Origin: UBA5314 sp040217815
GTDB lineage: Bacteria > Bacillota > Syntrophomonadia > Syntrophomonadales > Syntrophomonadaceae
Reading direction: 5' to 3'
NCBI GenBank assembly: GCA_040217815.1
Contig: JBEHWI010000007.1
Location: forward strand, 38,064 to 102,063
Length of the DNA stretch: 64,000 bases
Positions 24,830 to 34,818 of the stretch are shown here, in pieces. Position numbers and translations under genes: made by a program. Each line of letters begins with the position of its first letter. Within the stretch, counting starts at the first letter, position 1. The notes under the pieces were generated by a model. The model was not told the origin of the DNA. It saw nothing but the letters and a program-made list of their open reading frames with translations, and did not search any database.

Positions 24830-25882
24830 TTACCTGCCAACTGCTTTGACAATTTCGCCTGCTATATTCCAAATTGGCGCAATGATCTCAGCACCTCCCC
24901 GCTTAATGGTATCGCCGGGCATTCCAAACACAATCGCGCTTTCTTCCGACTCGGCGATAGTCGCTCCACCGGCCTGCCGGATGCGCACCATGCTGTCAGC
25001 TCCATCATTGCCCATTCCGGTCATGATCACGCCAACGGTCTCTTTGCCATAAGCATTTAAAACGGAATCCATCATCACGCTTACTGAGGGAACAAAAAGA
25101 TGCTCAGGACGGGTGGTCAAACGGATAACCACATCTCCTGCCGAGTTCTTGACCACATTCAAGTGTCTTCCCCCACCTCCGACATAGCAGTATCCAGGCT
25201 CGATCTTTGTGCCGGCCCGGGCTTCTACAACCTGCAATTGGCAGGAATCCGACAGCCTTTTAATGTAGGCGGCGGAGAAGTTGGCCGGCATATGCTGCAC
25301 CAGGAAGAAAGCAGCATTTATATCCCGTGGAATATGGGGAAGAACCTCATATATCATCTTCGGTCCACCGGTGGATATTCCCATAGCAACGGCTTTCATT
25401 ACCCGGTTGCCGGTGGAGCTTACCCGAGCCCGTCGGCTCAAGGTAGTGGAAGGTTTGCGGGCCAGCCTCTCGGTTACTCGTCTGCTGCCACTACCGACAG
25501 CTGCCTTAACTTTGAAAACCAGCTCATCGGCAACCGCCTGCATATCTGAAGATACCGTTCCTCCCGGCTTGCCCACAAAATCAAAGGCCCCCAGTTCCAG
25601 GGCTTCAAAGGTAGTCTGTGCCCCCTCCTGGGTAAGAGAAGAAACCATGATTACCGGACAGATCTTTTCGCTCACAATGTACTGGAGAGCGGTTATGCCG
25701 TCTTGTTTGGGCATATTGACGTCCATGGTAATAAGATCGGGTTTTAGCTCCCTGGCTTTAACAACAACATCTTCACCATCCCGGGCGGAGCCCACCACCG
25801 CAATACCGGAATCGGACTCTAAAATCCTTTTTAAAGTTTTGCGCATCAAGGCCGAGTCATCAGCTATCAAAACTCTAATCAT
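24830..25882 (-). CDS. cheB: Chemoreceptor glutamate methylesterase/deamidase CheB
   Basis: 350 residues: an N-terminal receiver domain (IADDSALMRK, ITMDVNMPKQDG) and a C-terminal methylesterase with the catalytic serine in GISTGGP, histidine in LVQHMP and aspartate in TGMGNDGAD. It removes methyl groups from receptor glutamates and so implies that the soluble receptors of this locus undergo methylation-based adaptation together with CheR at 42703. It starts six bases or so after the triple-CheW gene. Confidence 0.95.
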   Translation of the reverse strand: MIRVLIADDSALMRKTLKRILESDSGIAVVGSARDGEDVVVKARELKPDLITMDVNMPKQDGITALQYIVSEKICPVIMVSSLTQEGAQTTFEALELGAFDFVGKPGGTVSSDMQAVADELVFKVKAAVGSGSRRVTERLARKPSTTLSRRARVSSTGNRVMKAVAMGISTGGPKMIYEVLPHIPRDINAAFFLVQHMPANFSAAYIKRLSDSCQLQVVEARAGTKIEPGYCYVGGGGRHLNVVKNSAGDVVIRLTTRPEHLFVPSVSVMMDSVLNAYGKETVGVIMTGMGNDGADSMVRIRQAGGATIAESEESAIVFGMPGDTIKRGGAEIIAPIWNIAGEIVKAVGR

Positions 25883-25891
25883 CAATGATTC

Positions 25892-27421
25892 CTACCTTTG
25901 CTTTTTTAATTTGGCCCCACTGGAGGAGGGCGCCTGGTTCCCGGTCTGGCTGATCTTTTCAAGCTTCTTCCATTCTTTATCCTGCAGCAGGTTCTCCAGA
26001 TTGATCATCATGATCATTCTCTCTTGAAGGTTGGCAATGCCATCCAGGAATCGCTCCGACCCTTGAGCCTCGCAAATATCAGGAGGGGTTTCTATGCGGT
26101 TTTTGCCCACCCGCAGCACCTCAAGAACCGCGTCAACGATTATTCCCACTTTTTTGTTGTGAATATCACTTACGATAATCCTGGTGAATTGATTATGTTC
26201 ATTGGATTCCAGTTCGAATCGCTTGCGTAGATCAATAACCGGAATCACCTCTCCGCGCAGGTTAACTACCCCTTCGACATAATGGGGTGCCCGGGGTACT
26301 TTGGTGATTTTCGACAGACGGTTTATTTCCTGCACCTGGTTAATACTTATTCCATACTGCTCGGAAGCCAGGCTGAATACAACCATCTGTTCTTCGTCTG
26401 TCTCGTCGATAGTAAACCGGTTATTCACAAGCTCCTCCCCACTGCCAGACCCCGGTTGGATGATCTCATCCAAAACTGGCTGGCTGATAATGTCATTCAG
26501 GTCCATCAACATGATGATCCTCTTGCCGTCCTGAAGACGGACAATTCCGGTAATATTGGTTCCGCCATCCGAACCTATCATTTGCGGTGGTTGGAATATC
26601 TTGTTCAAGGGCACCCGCATTACTTCAAAAACCTGATCTACGGTTAAGCCGATGAGGCAACCCTCTACATCAACCACCACTACTCTGGTGCTGGGAGTGA
26701 CCTCTTGAGTCCCGACTCCCAGTTTGCTGCGCAGGTCGACCACCGGTATCAAGTAATCCCTGAGTGAAATAATTCCGGTAATGTAATAAGGAACATTGGG
26801 TACTTTAACGATATCGGGAAAACGGATGATCTCCTTGACTTTATTTATCTCCAGGCCGAATTCCTCACTGCCCACCTGGAACGATACGAGCAGCACATCT
26901 TCTTCCGATTGCTTCGCTACCATCTCCTTGGCAGGTTCATCCCCGGTATGATCATCAAAGATGGGGGCCTGGCCATCGCATATGAAGCTGCTGTCCAGAA
27001 TCATAACCAGCTTCTGGCCGTTGTTCAATTTGAGGACTCCGCTTATCGAATCCCGGTCGATACCCTGGGCCAAATTGCCTGGAGCCGCATCGATGCTTCG
27101 GCCGTCCACCCGCAACACCTGCGAAACTGAATCGACATCAAGTCCGGCCCTCTGGCCGTTTACATCCACAACAATTACCCGTTTACTATCGTCTGAATTT
27201 CCACAAGACATACCAAATCGGCTTCGGGTGTCAATTATGGGCAGTATCTTTCCTCGAAGATTGGCAACTCCTTCAATATACGTCGCTGTTTTGGGCACTT
27301 TGGTAATCTCGGGCAGGCGGATTATTTCCTGCACCTCCATTATGTCAATGCCAAAACTCTCATCGCCCAGATTAAAGGTGACCAACTGCATCTCTGCCCC
27401 TGATGAAGCCACATTCTTCAT
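25892..27421 (-). CDS. Triple-CheW adaptor protein, module 1
   Basis: 509 residues made of three CheW domains (about 8-150, 178-320 and 345-485), each with the pattern xVxFxLGdExfGidI..VqEI.R.P.ItkvP and a V.NLRGxIlPViDlR motif. A single CheW couples receptors to CheA; three linked domains could bridge several receptors or CheA molecules in one array ring. The C-terminal tail is basic and ends in KLKKQ, as in the two paralogues. It lies 33 bases after the double-tip receptor gene of the same module and just before cheB. Confidence 0.93.
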   Translation of the reverse strand: MKNVASSGAEMQLVTFNLGDESFGIDIMEVQEIIRLPEITKVPKTATYIEGVANLRGKILPIIDTRSRFGMSCGNSDDSKRVIVVDVNGQRAGLDVDSVSQVLRVDGRSIDAAPGNLAQGIDRDSISGVLKLNNGQKLVMILDSSFICDGQAPIFDDHTGDEPAKEMVAKQSEEDVLLVSFQVGSEEFGLEINKVKEIIRFPDIVKVPNVPYYITGIISLRDYLIPVVDLRSKLGVGTQEVTPSTRVVVVDVEGCLIGLTVDQVFEVMRVPLNKIFQPPQMIGSDGGTNITGIVRLQDGKRIIMLMDLNDIISQPVLDEIIQPGSGSGEELVNNRFTIDETDEEQMVVFSLASEQYGISINQVQEINRLSKITKVPRAPHYVEGVVNLRGEVIPVIDLRKRFELESNEHNQFTRIIVSDIHNKKVGIIVDAVLEVLRVGKNRIETPPDICEAQGSERFLDGIANLQERMIMMINLENLLQDKEWKKLEKISQTGNQAPSSSGAKLKKQR

Positions 27422-27454
27422 AGAGCGTCCCTCCTTAAAAACCGTCTCCTTTAA

Positions 27455-29401
27455 TCAACCCATCTGCATTTCATCGGCGATTGAAGCAATCTCCTCGATG
27501 GAACTGGCTAATTCGTCAATGGCTTTGGACTGCTCCTGTCCCACCTGTGAGGCTTCCTGAACCTGATCGTTTACCTGCTCGATAATCTGAGCTACTTCCT
27601 TGACCTGCAGTTCATTCACAGCAACCGCGTCTTTGATGGCATTGGCACCTATATAGAAGTTGCCCCGAATCTTGTCAATCTCCTCCAGGGCCGCGGTTAC
27701 GACCCCATTTTTTTGCACAGCCACCTGTATATAACCGGTGGCCTCTTTGGAGGCGCTCTCCGACTGGGTAATGTCCCCTAAAACCCGGCCCATCTGGTTT
27801 TGGATTTCCCGTACCAGGTCCTTTATTTTGTCTCCATTTTCGGCTGATTCGCTGGCCAGATTGCGAATATCACCGGCTACCACGGAAAATCCCCGTCCGT
27901 GTTCTCCAGCGGTGGCCGCTTCCACAAATCCGTTTACGGCCAGCATATTAGTCTGAATCGATACATTCTGTATAGTATCCACGATCTTTTCAATGCGGCG
28001 GATTTTATCCTGCAGCTTTTCCAGCGAAGCATTGGTGGCCCCGTAGGTTTCATTGCTGGCACTCAAGCGTTTGGCCATCTTCCAGGCAAATTTCATTATC
28101 TCCTGCCACTTTTCGGCAGCCTTGGCCCGGTGTTCGCCGGAAGCGACGGCATCACTGTAAAGCCCCTCATATTCTTGGGCACAGGTTTCGGTAAGTGCAG
28201 CGGCGGCAATGGTTTCCTGGTTTATTACCCGGGCCGCTTCGGAGAGCTGCATAATTCCACTGGCGATCTGGGTGGCGGTGCTGCTCAATTCTTCAATATT
28301 GGCCGACAGCTGCTCGGCGGTTGCCGCCACTTCTTCCGCCGATTTATTAATATTGCTCGATGTTTTTAGATCCTCGGCCATTTCGCTCAGCTCCTGGCTG
28401 GCTATATTGACCTCGGCCAGGGCCTTGCTCTGTTCAGCTACCGCTTTGGCTATCTCTTTGGTCCCCCCGGCCGCCTCCTCGGTTGCCGACGCTATGTTCT
28501 CACATCCGGACATCAATTTTTTGGCGTTTTGGCCCAACTGTTTGCATACTCCCATAATCTTCTGATTGCCGGAGCTGTAGATGTCGATCTCTTCTCCCAC
28601 CTGGGTCATATCCACCACTGATTGGGTTAGATCATCAGCCAGGGAGTTGAACTCACCCACGGTTTTATTTATATCTTCCACCACTTCGTTGACCCCGGTG
28701 CGGATTTCATCAACAACCCCACGTATATCCCGGGCAGAGCGTTCCGATATTTCGGCCAGATTGCGCACCTCATCCGCCACCACCGCGAAGCCCCGGCCGT
28801 GTTCACCGGCCCGGGCCGCCTCTATCGCTGCATTGAGGGCTAAAAGATTGGTCTGATCGGCAATCATCACCACTGCTTTTACAATGTCGCCGATTCTCTG
28901 GGACTGTTCTTCCAGCTCTCTGATGCGCAGGGCAGACTGGGAGTTTTTATCAGCAGCCACTTTGACCAGCCCGGCCATATTATCCATGGTCTGGATGGAC
29001 TCCTTAGAAGCCTTGACAGCCGCGTCGCCCTCCCTGATAAGATCCACCATGATATTCCACAAATCCAGGGTTCCGGCGTCCATTTGACTGCTGGCCTCGC
29101 GCATCTTTTCCGAATTGACACCAGCCTGCTCGGCCGCCTCGGTAACATCTTCCATAAGCCTGGAAAACTCCAGGGCGGCGGCATTGGATTCCTCCACTCC
29201 CGCCACCAGCTGCTCGGAAGCTGAAGCTATCCTCTCAGCCATGGCCGATTGTTTGGCCATGCTTCGGGCACGGGTCTTTTCCTGCGCCATTTTTCGGGCC
29301 AGTTCTCTTTTTTTCGAGACATCGCCGCTTTCTTCGGCTTTTACCGCTATGCCGGTTCTCTCTCCTGCTGCCTTGGTCGGTCTTGCCAGTTTCTTTGCCA
29401 T
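27455..29401 (-). CDS. Soluble double-hairpin methyl-accepting protein, module 1
   Basis: 648 residues with no membrane segment and no recognisable sensor domain. A basic N-terminal tail (MAKKLARPTK, then alternating K/R/E to about residue 55) leads into two consecutive signalling hairpins. Tip 1 near residue 200 is canonical (ADQTNLLALNAAIEAARAG). Tip 2 near residue 498 is diverged (IQTNMLAVNGFVEAATAG) and has threonine where the conserved tip arginine is expected. Methylation-like helices are visible at ASASEQLVAG and ASATEEAAGG. The last residues, IASIADEMQMG, are identical in all three paralogues. It should signal through CheW/CheA from the cytoplasm; its stimulus is unknown. Confidence 0.93.
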   Translation of the reverse strand: MAKKLARPTKAAGERTGIAVKAEESGDVSKKRELARKMAQEKTRARSMAKQSAMAERIASASEQLVAGVEESNAAALEFSRLMEDVTEAAEQAGVNSEKMREASSQMDAGTLDLWNIMVDLIREGDAAVKASKESIQTMDNMAGLVKVAADKNSQSALRIRELEEQSQRIGDIVKAVVMIADQTNLLALNAAIEAARAGEHGRGFAVVADEVRNLAEISERSARDIRGVVDEIRTGVNEVVEDINKTVGEFNSLADDLTQSVVDMTQVGEEIDIYSSGNQKIMGVCKQLGQNAKKLMSGCENIASATEEAAGGTKEIAKAVAEQSKALAEVNIASQELSEMAEDLKTSSNINKSAEEVAATAEQLSANIEELSSTATQIASGIMQLSEAARVINQETIAAAALTETCAQEYEGLYSDAVASGEHRAKAAEKWQEIMKFAWKMAKRLSASNETYGATNASLEKLQDKIRRIEKIVDTIQNVSIQTNMLAVNGFVEAATAGEHGRGFSVVAGDIRNLASESAENGDKIKDLVREIQNQMGRVLGDITQSESASKEATGYIQVAVQKNGVVTAALEEIDKIRGNFYIGANAIKDAVAVNELQVKEVAQIIEQVNDQVQEASQVGQEQSKAIDELASSIEEIASIADEMQMG

Positions 29402-29500
29402 TCTAACTTCCCCCTTACTAAAGGACTCTCCCCTCTACCCTGACCGTTAGAATCAAATGAGCGCGAATAATGGCACCTATGGGGATCGGTCGACTTTCTA

Positions 29501-29519
29501 AATGCTTGTTTCAAGCATT
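29501..29519 (-). other. Intercistronic stem-loop between modules 2 and 1
   Basis: AATGCTTG and CAAGCATT form an eight-base-pair stem with a three-base loop overlapping the stop of the module 2 triple-CheW gene. No U-tract follows, so it is more likely an mRNA stability or processing element than a terminator. Confidence 0.45.
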
Positions 29520-31071
29520 ACTTACCTTGTTTTGTTTTCTTAACCTGTTTTTTTAGCTTGCTAGGGCCTTTAGTATTATCGGCCGACTCGCCCATGCCTT
29601 TGATTTTATGCCATTCTTCGGCTTGAAGGATGTTCTTAAGATTCAACATCATTATCATCCGTTCTCCCAGATTGGCCATCCCTTCCAGATAGTTCTGGAT
29701 ATTGCCTTCCTGAACTAAATCAGGAGCCTGTTCTATATTCTTTCTAGGAACCCGTAGAACCTCAATGACTTCATCTACTATAATTCCAACCTTTTTCTTG
29801 TCAAAATCGCTGACGATTATGCGGTTGAACTGATTGTACTCCCTGGTTGCAAGTTCAAAGCGTTTTCTCAAGTCTATAACCGGTATGACGTCTCCCCGAA
29901 GGTTGACAACGCCCTCGACGTACTTGGGAGCCCGGGGCACCTTGGTAATCTGGGATAAGCGGTTGATTTCCTGAACCTGACCTACGTTTACGGCAAATTG
30001 TTCTTCACCCAGACGAAACACTACCATCTGTTCCTCATCGAGCTCATTTACTAATACGACTTTTTCCTTAACATCCGCAGTTTTATCATCCTGACGACTG
30101 ATTTCCTGAAGGGCCGGGCTTACGATAAGATCCTTCAAATCCATCAGCATGACGATCCGCTTGCCGTCGTCCAGACGTGCCAGGCCGGTAATCCTGGCCC
30201 CGTCTTCGGAGGCTACCACCTCGGGAGGCGGGAATATGATATTAACCGGCACCCGCATAACCTCAAAAACCCGGTCAACCGTCAAGCCCATCAAGGTGTC
30301 ATCACTGTCGACCACTACAATCCGGGTGCTTTCGGTTACATTTTCCTGGCCGGCATTAATCCTGGTTCTAAGATCGATTATCGGCATTAACCTATCCCGC
30401 AGGGAAATTATGCCCTTTACGTAATCGGGAGCATTGGGAACCTTTACAATTTCCGGATAACGAATTATTTCTTTGACCTTATCAATTTCCAAACCGAACT
30501 CCTCGTCACCGAGCAGGAATGAAACTATCTGAATCTCTTCGATAGCCGCAGTGTTTCTATTTTCAAGACCGGACCGGCCGCTATGGGTGTTTTGCCCCTG
30601 GGCGGCATCGCTTGCGATGCTGCAGAGTTCAGCCGGTGAAAGGAGCATTACCAGCTTCTGACCCTGGTTGACTTTAACCACCCCGGTTACCGATTTACCT
30701 CCCTCGCATGCCTGGGATAGTCCGGCTGGAGCCGGCTCGATCGACTTTCCGTCAACCCGCAATACCTCCGATACCGAATCCACATTGAGTCCAATTTGCC
30801 TCCCGTTAACATCCACTACTATGACCCGGGTGGACTGATCACACTCGATTTTGGGCATCCCGAATTTGGTCCGGGAGTCGATAACCGGCAGAATATGCCC
30901 GCGCAGATTCGTAACCCCGTCCACATAAACCGGGGACCTGGGCACTTTAGTTATCTGGGGGGCCCGGATAATTTCCTGGACCGTCATAATATCCAGGCCA
31001 AAGCTCTCGTCACCCAGATTGAAGGTGACCAGCTGCAATTCCTCTGAGGAGAAAACCTTGTCAGCACTCAT
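29518..31071 (-). CDS. Triple-CheW adaptor protein, module 2
   Basis: 517 residues, three CheW domains in the same arrangement as the proteins at 25892 and 33239. Domain 1 begins LQLVTFNLGDESFGLDIMTVQ, and domain boundaries fall near residues 150 and 330, joined by a low-complexity linker around SDAAQGQNTHSGRSG. The tail is longer and more basic than in the paralogues (KLKKQVKKTKQGK). The gene lies 37 bases after the module 2 receptor. Confidence 0.93.
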   Translation of the reverse strand: MSADKVFSSEELQLVTFNLGDESFGLDIMTVQEIIRAPQITKVPRSPVYVDGVTNLRGHILPVIDSRTKFGMPKIECDQSTRVIVVDVNGRQIGLNVDSVSEVLRVDGKSIEPAPAGLSQACEGGKSVTGVVKVNQGQKLVMLLSPAELCSIASDAAQGQNTHSGRSGLENRNTAAIEEIQIVSFLLGDEEFGLEIDKVKEIIRYPEIVKVPNAPDYVKGIISLRDRLMPIIDLRTRINAGQENVTESTRIVVVDSDDTLMGLTVDRVFEVMRVPVNIIFPPPEVVASEDGARITGLARLDDGKRIVMLMDLKDLIVSPALQEISRQDDKTADVKEKVVLVNELDEEQMVVFRLGEEQFAVNVGQVQEINRLSQITKVPRAPKYVEGVVNLRGDVIPVIDLRKRFELATREYNQFNRIIVSDFDKKKVGIIVDEVIEVLRVPRKNIEQAPDLVQEGNIQNYLEGMANLGERMIMMLNLKNILQAEEWHKIKGMGESADNTKGPSKLKKQVKKTKQGK

Positions 31072-31108
31072 AAACTTTTCCCTCCTTACGCAACCCTGCC
31101 TTCTCCTC

Positions 31109-33058
31109 TCAACCCATCTGCATTTCGTCGGCTATGGAAGCTATTTCCTCAATGGAGTTGGCCAGTTCATTAATGGCCTTGGCCTGCTCCTGGGAAACCT
31201 GAGCGGCTCCCTCAATCATTTCATTAACCTGCTCCATGGTTTCTTTCACTTCCTTAACCTCGGGAGCGCTGGTTTCAATACCGTTTTTCATACCCTGCAA
31301 CGCCGTCCAATATGATTCTCGCACAGCCCCAATCGCCTCTACTGATCCGGTTACCGCCGTGTTCTTGGCAATGGTAACTGAAACAAAGCCATTGGCTTCC
31401 AGAGCGGCTGTTTCCGACTGGCCTATATCGGCAATAACCTTGTTCATCTGATTTTGGATTTCCCTGACCAGGTCTTTGATTTTATCGGCGTTTTCAGCTG
31501 ACTCGGAAGCCAGGTTGCGTATGTCGCCGGCAACGACCGAAAATCCGCGGCCGTGTTCACCGGCTGTGGCTGCTTCAACAAAGCCGTTTACCGCCAGCAT
31601 ATTGGTCTGAATCGATACATTCTGAATAGTATCAACTATCTTTTCAATCTTGCGGATTTTGTCCTGCAGGCTCTCAAGTGCATGATTAGTTGCTTCATAA
31701 TTCTTTATGCTGGCTACCAGGTTCTGTACGGTTGGACCCGCCTTCCCCCGGGCTGAAGCCAGCAGCTCGGTGAACTTGACCCGAACTTCACCTGATTCGG
31801 TTGACTTTTCATCAATTGTTTTGAATTCAGCCATGCAGCCATCCAGCAGCTTGCCCGCATCTTGAGCCTCACGGGCAATAAGCCGGGCCGCTTCATTGAG
31901 TTGAGCAATGCCGGTGGCGATCTGAGTCGCTGAACTGCTCAATTCCTCAATATTGGCCGAAAGCTGTTCAGCGGTGGCTGCCACTTCTTCAGCAGATTTA
32001 TTGATATTGGTTGAGGTTTTTAGCTCCTCAGCCATTTCACTCAGTTCCTGGCTGGCGGTGTTTACTTCAGACAGAGCTTTGCTCTGTTCGGCAACCGCCT
32101 TGGTAATTTCCCGGACTCCGCTGGTTGCTTCTTCCAGCGAGGCAGCGATGCTCTCACTTCCCTGGCGAAGCTTTTCCGCCTCCGCAGACATGGCCTGGCA
32201 TTGCTTCTTCATTTCAACATTGTTTCTACCGTAATGGTCTATATTCTCTCCAACCTGGTGGAATTGTTCGACCACTTCTTCCATGGTGCTGACCATTATA
32301 TTGAATTCTCCGACTGCCTGGTCAATATCTTTAACCACTTCGCCGACTCCGCCGCGGATTTCATCAACCACGCCACGGATATCCCGGGCGGAGCGCTCCG
32401 ATATCTCAGCCAGGTTGCGCACCTCATCGGCCACTACCGCAAATCCCCGGCCATATTCTCCGGCCCGGGCCGCTTCGATGGCCGCATTCAATGCCAGTAG
32501 ATTAGTCTGATCGGCGATCATTACCACCGCTTGCACAATATCTCCAATTTTTTGAGATTGGACTTCCAATTCACCAATCCGGACCGCCGACTGCTGGTTT
32601 TTATTGGCCGCCACTTTTATCAAACCGGTCATACTCTCCATGGCCTGAACAGCCTCCTGACTGGTCTGTATACCTTGGTTGCCAATGCCAATAAGCTCAT
32701 CAACAACCTTTTCCAAATCTTTGGCAGCGCTATCCAATTGGTTGCTGGCGTTTCTCATCTTTTCGGCGTTGCTGGCGCTTTGCTCGCTGGCCGTGTTTAC
32801 ATCGTCCATCAGTTTAGAAAACTCCTGGGCAGCGGCATTTGATTCCTCAACACCTGCCACCAGTTCTTCCGAGGCGGCGGCGATGCGTTCCGCCATAGCC
32901 TGCTGTTTGGCCATGGTGCGTGCCTTTGCTTTTTCCTGAGCCATTCTCCTGGCCATTTCCCGTTTCCGGTCCATTTCCGGACCTTCATCACCTTTAGTGG
33001 CAATTCCGGTCCTGCCAGTCAACTCGACTTTCGATGGTCTTTGCAGTCTCTTGGCCAT
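31109..33058 (-). CDS. Soluble double-hairpin methyl-accepting protein, module 2
   Basis: 649 residues, a paralogue of the receptors at 27455 and 34819. Two full signalling hairpins are present; tip 1 has AGEYGRGFAVVADEVRNLAE where the others have AGEHGRG. Divergence is concentrated between the tips: residues of about 245-310 and 400-470 differ most from the paralogues, while the tips, the basic N-terminal tail (MAKRLQRPSK, GRTGIATK) and the C-terminal DEMQMG are conserved. The variable regions are where specificity might lie. No CheR-docking pentapeptide is present at the end. Confidence 0.93.
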   Translation of the reverse strand: MAKRLQRPSKVELTGRTGIATKGDEGPEMDRKREMARRMAQEKAKARTMAKQQAMAERIAAASEELVAGVEESNAAAQEFSKLMDDVNTASEQSASNAEKMRNASNQLDSAAKDLEKVVDELIGIGNQGIQTSQEAVQAMESMTGLIKVAANKNQQSAVRIGELEVQSQKIGDIVQAVVMIADQTNLLALNAAIEAARAGEYGRGFAVVADEVRNLAEISERSARDIRGVVDEIRGGVGEVVKDIDQAVGEFNIMVSTMEEVVEQFHQVGENIDHYGRNNVEMKKQCQAMSAEAEKLRQGSESIAASLEEATSGVREITKAVAEQSKALSEVNTASQELSEMAEELKTSTNINKSAEEVAATAEQLSANIEELSSSATQIATGIAQLNEAARLIAREAQDAGKLLDGCMAEFKTIDEKSTESGEVRVKFTELLASARGKAGPTVQNLVASIKNYEATNHALESLQDKIRKIEKIVDTIQNVSIQTNMLAVNGFVEAATAGEHGRGFSVVAGDIRNLASESAENADKIKDLVREIQNQMNKVIADIGQSETAALEANGFVSVTIAKNTAVTGSVEAIGAVRESYWTALQGMKNGIETSAPEVKEVKETMEQVNEMIEGAAQVSQEQAKAINELANSIEEIASIADEMQMG

Positions 33059-33184
33059 TTTTTTGTTCCTCCCCTTTTTTTATACACTTCCCCACCGTAC
33101 GGTCCCACACCGCCGGCTAAACAGGGATTTGACCGAAGTTATTGTCTGGAACAACTGCAAAACCCACCAGCCCGAAACACTCTG

Positions 33185-33217
33185 GTTAGGCGACCGGTCA
33201 AAGACCGATCACCTAAC
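33185..33217 (-). other. Intercistronic stem-loop between modules 3 and 2
   Basis: Two 15-base arms (GTTAGGCGACCGGTC and GACCGATCACCTAAC) pair around an AAA loop with two mismatches that are GU-compatible or nearly so. It lies 22 bases past the module 3 triple-CheW stop within a 180-base gap. No U-tract follows on the minus strand. Confidence 0.55.
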
Positions 33218-33238
33218 TCATCATGACTTATTTATTAT

Positions 33239-34783
33239 TTAACTACGGGCTTGTTTTTTCAGCTTGCCTGCCGCTTTGGCAGGAGCCGTCCCTGGCTCAC
33301 CCATCTCCGCAAGCTTTTGCCATTCGTTGGCCTGCAGTATGTTTTCAAGGTTGAGCATCATTATCATACGTTCACTTAAGTTGGCAATCCCCTCCAGGAA
33401 TCTCTGTATATTCTGATCCTGGACTATTTCCGGCGCGCCCTCCATGTAACGCCTGGAAACTCTCAGAACTTCCAGCACCTCGTCAACAATAATGCCTACT
33501 TTTTTCTTGTTTAAATCGCTGACGATGATGCGGGTAAACTGGTTGTATTCTTTGCTCTCCAATTCAAAGCGCTTGCGCAGATCGAGAACCGGGATCACAT
33601 CACCCCTGAGGTTGACAACCCCCTCGACATACTTTGGCGCGCGGGGAACCTTGGTTATCTTGGAAAGTTTGGTGATCTCCTGAACCTGGTTGATACGCAC
33701 CCCGAACTGCTCGTCAGCCAGGCGAAATACCACCATCTGCTCCTCATCCAACTGTTCCATAAAGAAGCCGTTTTCGGTTTGTTCCTCCTGGGAGCCGCTG
33801 TCCTGTTTGGATATTTCATCCAGGATCTGGCTGCTGATGATATCGTGCAGATCCATCAACATAATGATCCGTTTGCCGTTGTCCAGGCGGACAATGCCGG
33901 TTATTTTCTCCCCGCTGTCGCTGACTATAACCTGGGGGGGAGGAAATATGCTGCTTAGTGGCACCCTCAGCACCTCGTAAACCCGGTCTACGGTGAGACC
34001 CATCAGGGTGCCGTCGATGTCGGCCACAACCACCCGGGTGCTGTCGGTGATATTGTCCTGCCCGGCATCCAGCTTGGTTCTTAGATCGACTATGGGCATA
34101 AGGGTGTCGCGCAGGGATATAATTCCCTTGATGTAATTGGGCACGTTGGGTACTTTGACGATATCCGGGAAGCGGATAATTTCCTTCACCTTTTCTATTT
34201 CCAGGGCAAACTCCTCTTCGCCCAGAAGGAACGACACGATTTGTAGTTCCTCTATGGCCGCTGAACCGCTGGTATCAACCCCGGTGCGGCTGGCGTGAGT
34301 CCCCTGCCTTTCCGCGGACAGGTCTTCTGCAATACTGCAGAGATTGGCTACATCGAGTATCATCACCAGTTTTTTGCCATTGTTTATTTTTACTACACCG
34401 GTGATGAAGCTGCGGTCGATCCCTTCCGATATGCTGGCCGGGGCAGATTCAATGCTCTTGCTTTCCACCCGCAAGACCTCAGATACCGAATCGACATTTA
34501 GCCCAACTGTCCGGCCGTTGACATCGATCACGATAACCCTGGTAGAGCCGTCCATATTGATTTGTGCCATGGCGAACTTGGTCCTGGTGTCAATCACCGG
34601 CAAAATGTGGCCCCGCAGGTTGGTAACCCCGTCTACATAAGAAGGTGAACGGGGAACCTTGGTTATGTTGGGGGTGCGGATAATCTCCTGAACATTCATG
34701 ATGTCCACCCCGAAACTCTCATCACCCAGGTTAAAGGTAACCAGCTGCATCTCAGCTGAGGAGAAAACTTTTTCGGTGCTCAT
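33239..34783 (-). CDS. Triple-CheW adaptor protein, module 3
   Basis: 514 residues with three CheW domains; the first begins MQLVTFNLGDESFGVDIMNVQ and each repeats a VTNLRGHILPVIDTR-type motif. The acidic linker before domain 3 (SKQDSGSQEEQTENG) differs from the paralogues. The C-terminus ends KLKKQARS. The gene follows the module 3 receptor by 35 bases with a strong AAGGAGGGA site, so receptor and adaptor are probably translated in step. Confidence 0.93.
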   Translation of the reverse strand: MSTEKVFSSAEMQLVTFNLGDESFGVDIMNVQEIIRTPNITKVPRSPSYVDGVTNLRGHILPVIDTRTKFAMAQINMDGSTRVIVIDVNGRTVGLNVDSVSEVLRVESKSIESAPASISEGIDRSFITGVVKINNGKKLVMILDVANLCSIAEDLSAERQGTHASRTGVDTSGSAAIEELQIVSFLLGEEEFALEIEKVKEIIRFPDIVKVPNVPNYIKGIISLRDTLMPIVDLRTKLDAGQDNITDSTRVVVADIDGTLMGLTVDRVYEVLRVPLSSIFPPPQVIVSDSGEKITGIVRLDNGKRIIMLMDLHDIISSQILDEISKQDSGSQEEQTENGFFMEQLDEEQMVVFRLADEQFGVRINQVQEITKLSKITKVPRAPKYVEGVVNLRGDVIPVLDLRKRFELESKEYNQFTRIIVSDLNKKKVGIIVDEVLEVLRVSRRYMEGAPEIVQDQNIQRFLEGIANLSERMIMMLNLENILQANEWQKLAEMGEPGTAPAKAAGKLKKQARS

Positions 34784-34818
34784 AAATCTCCCTCCTTAAC
34801 ATCAAGTCTTCTCCCCGC

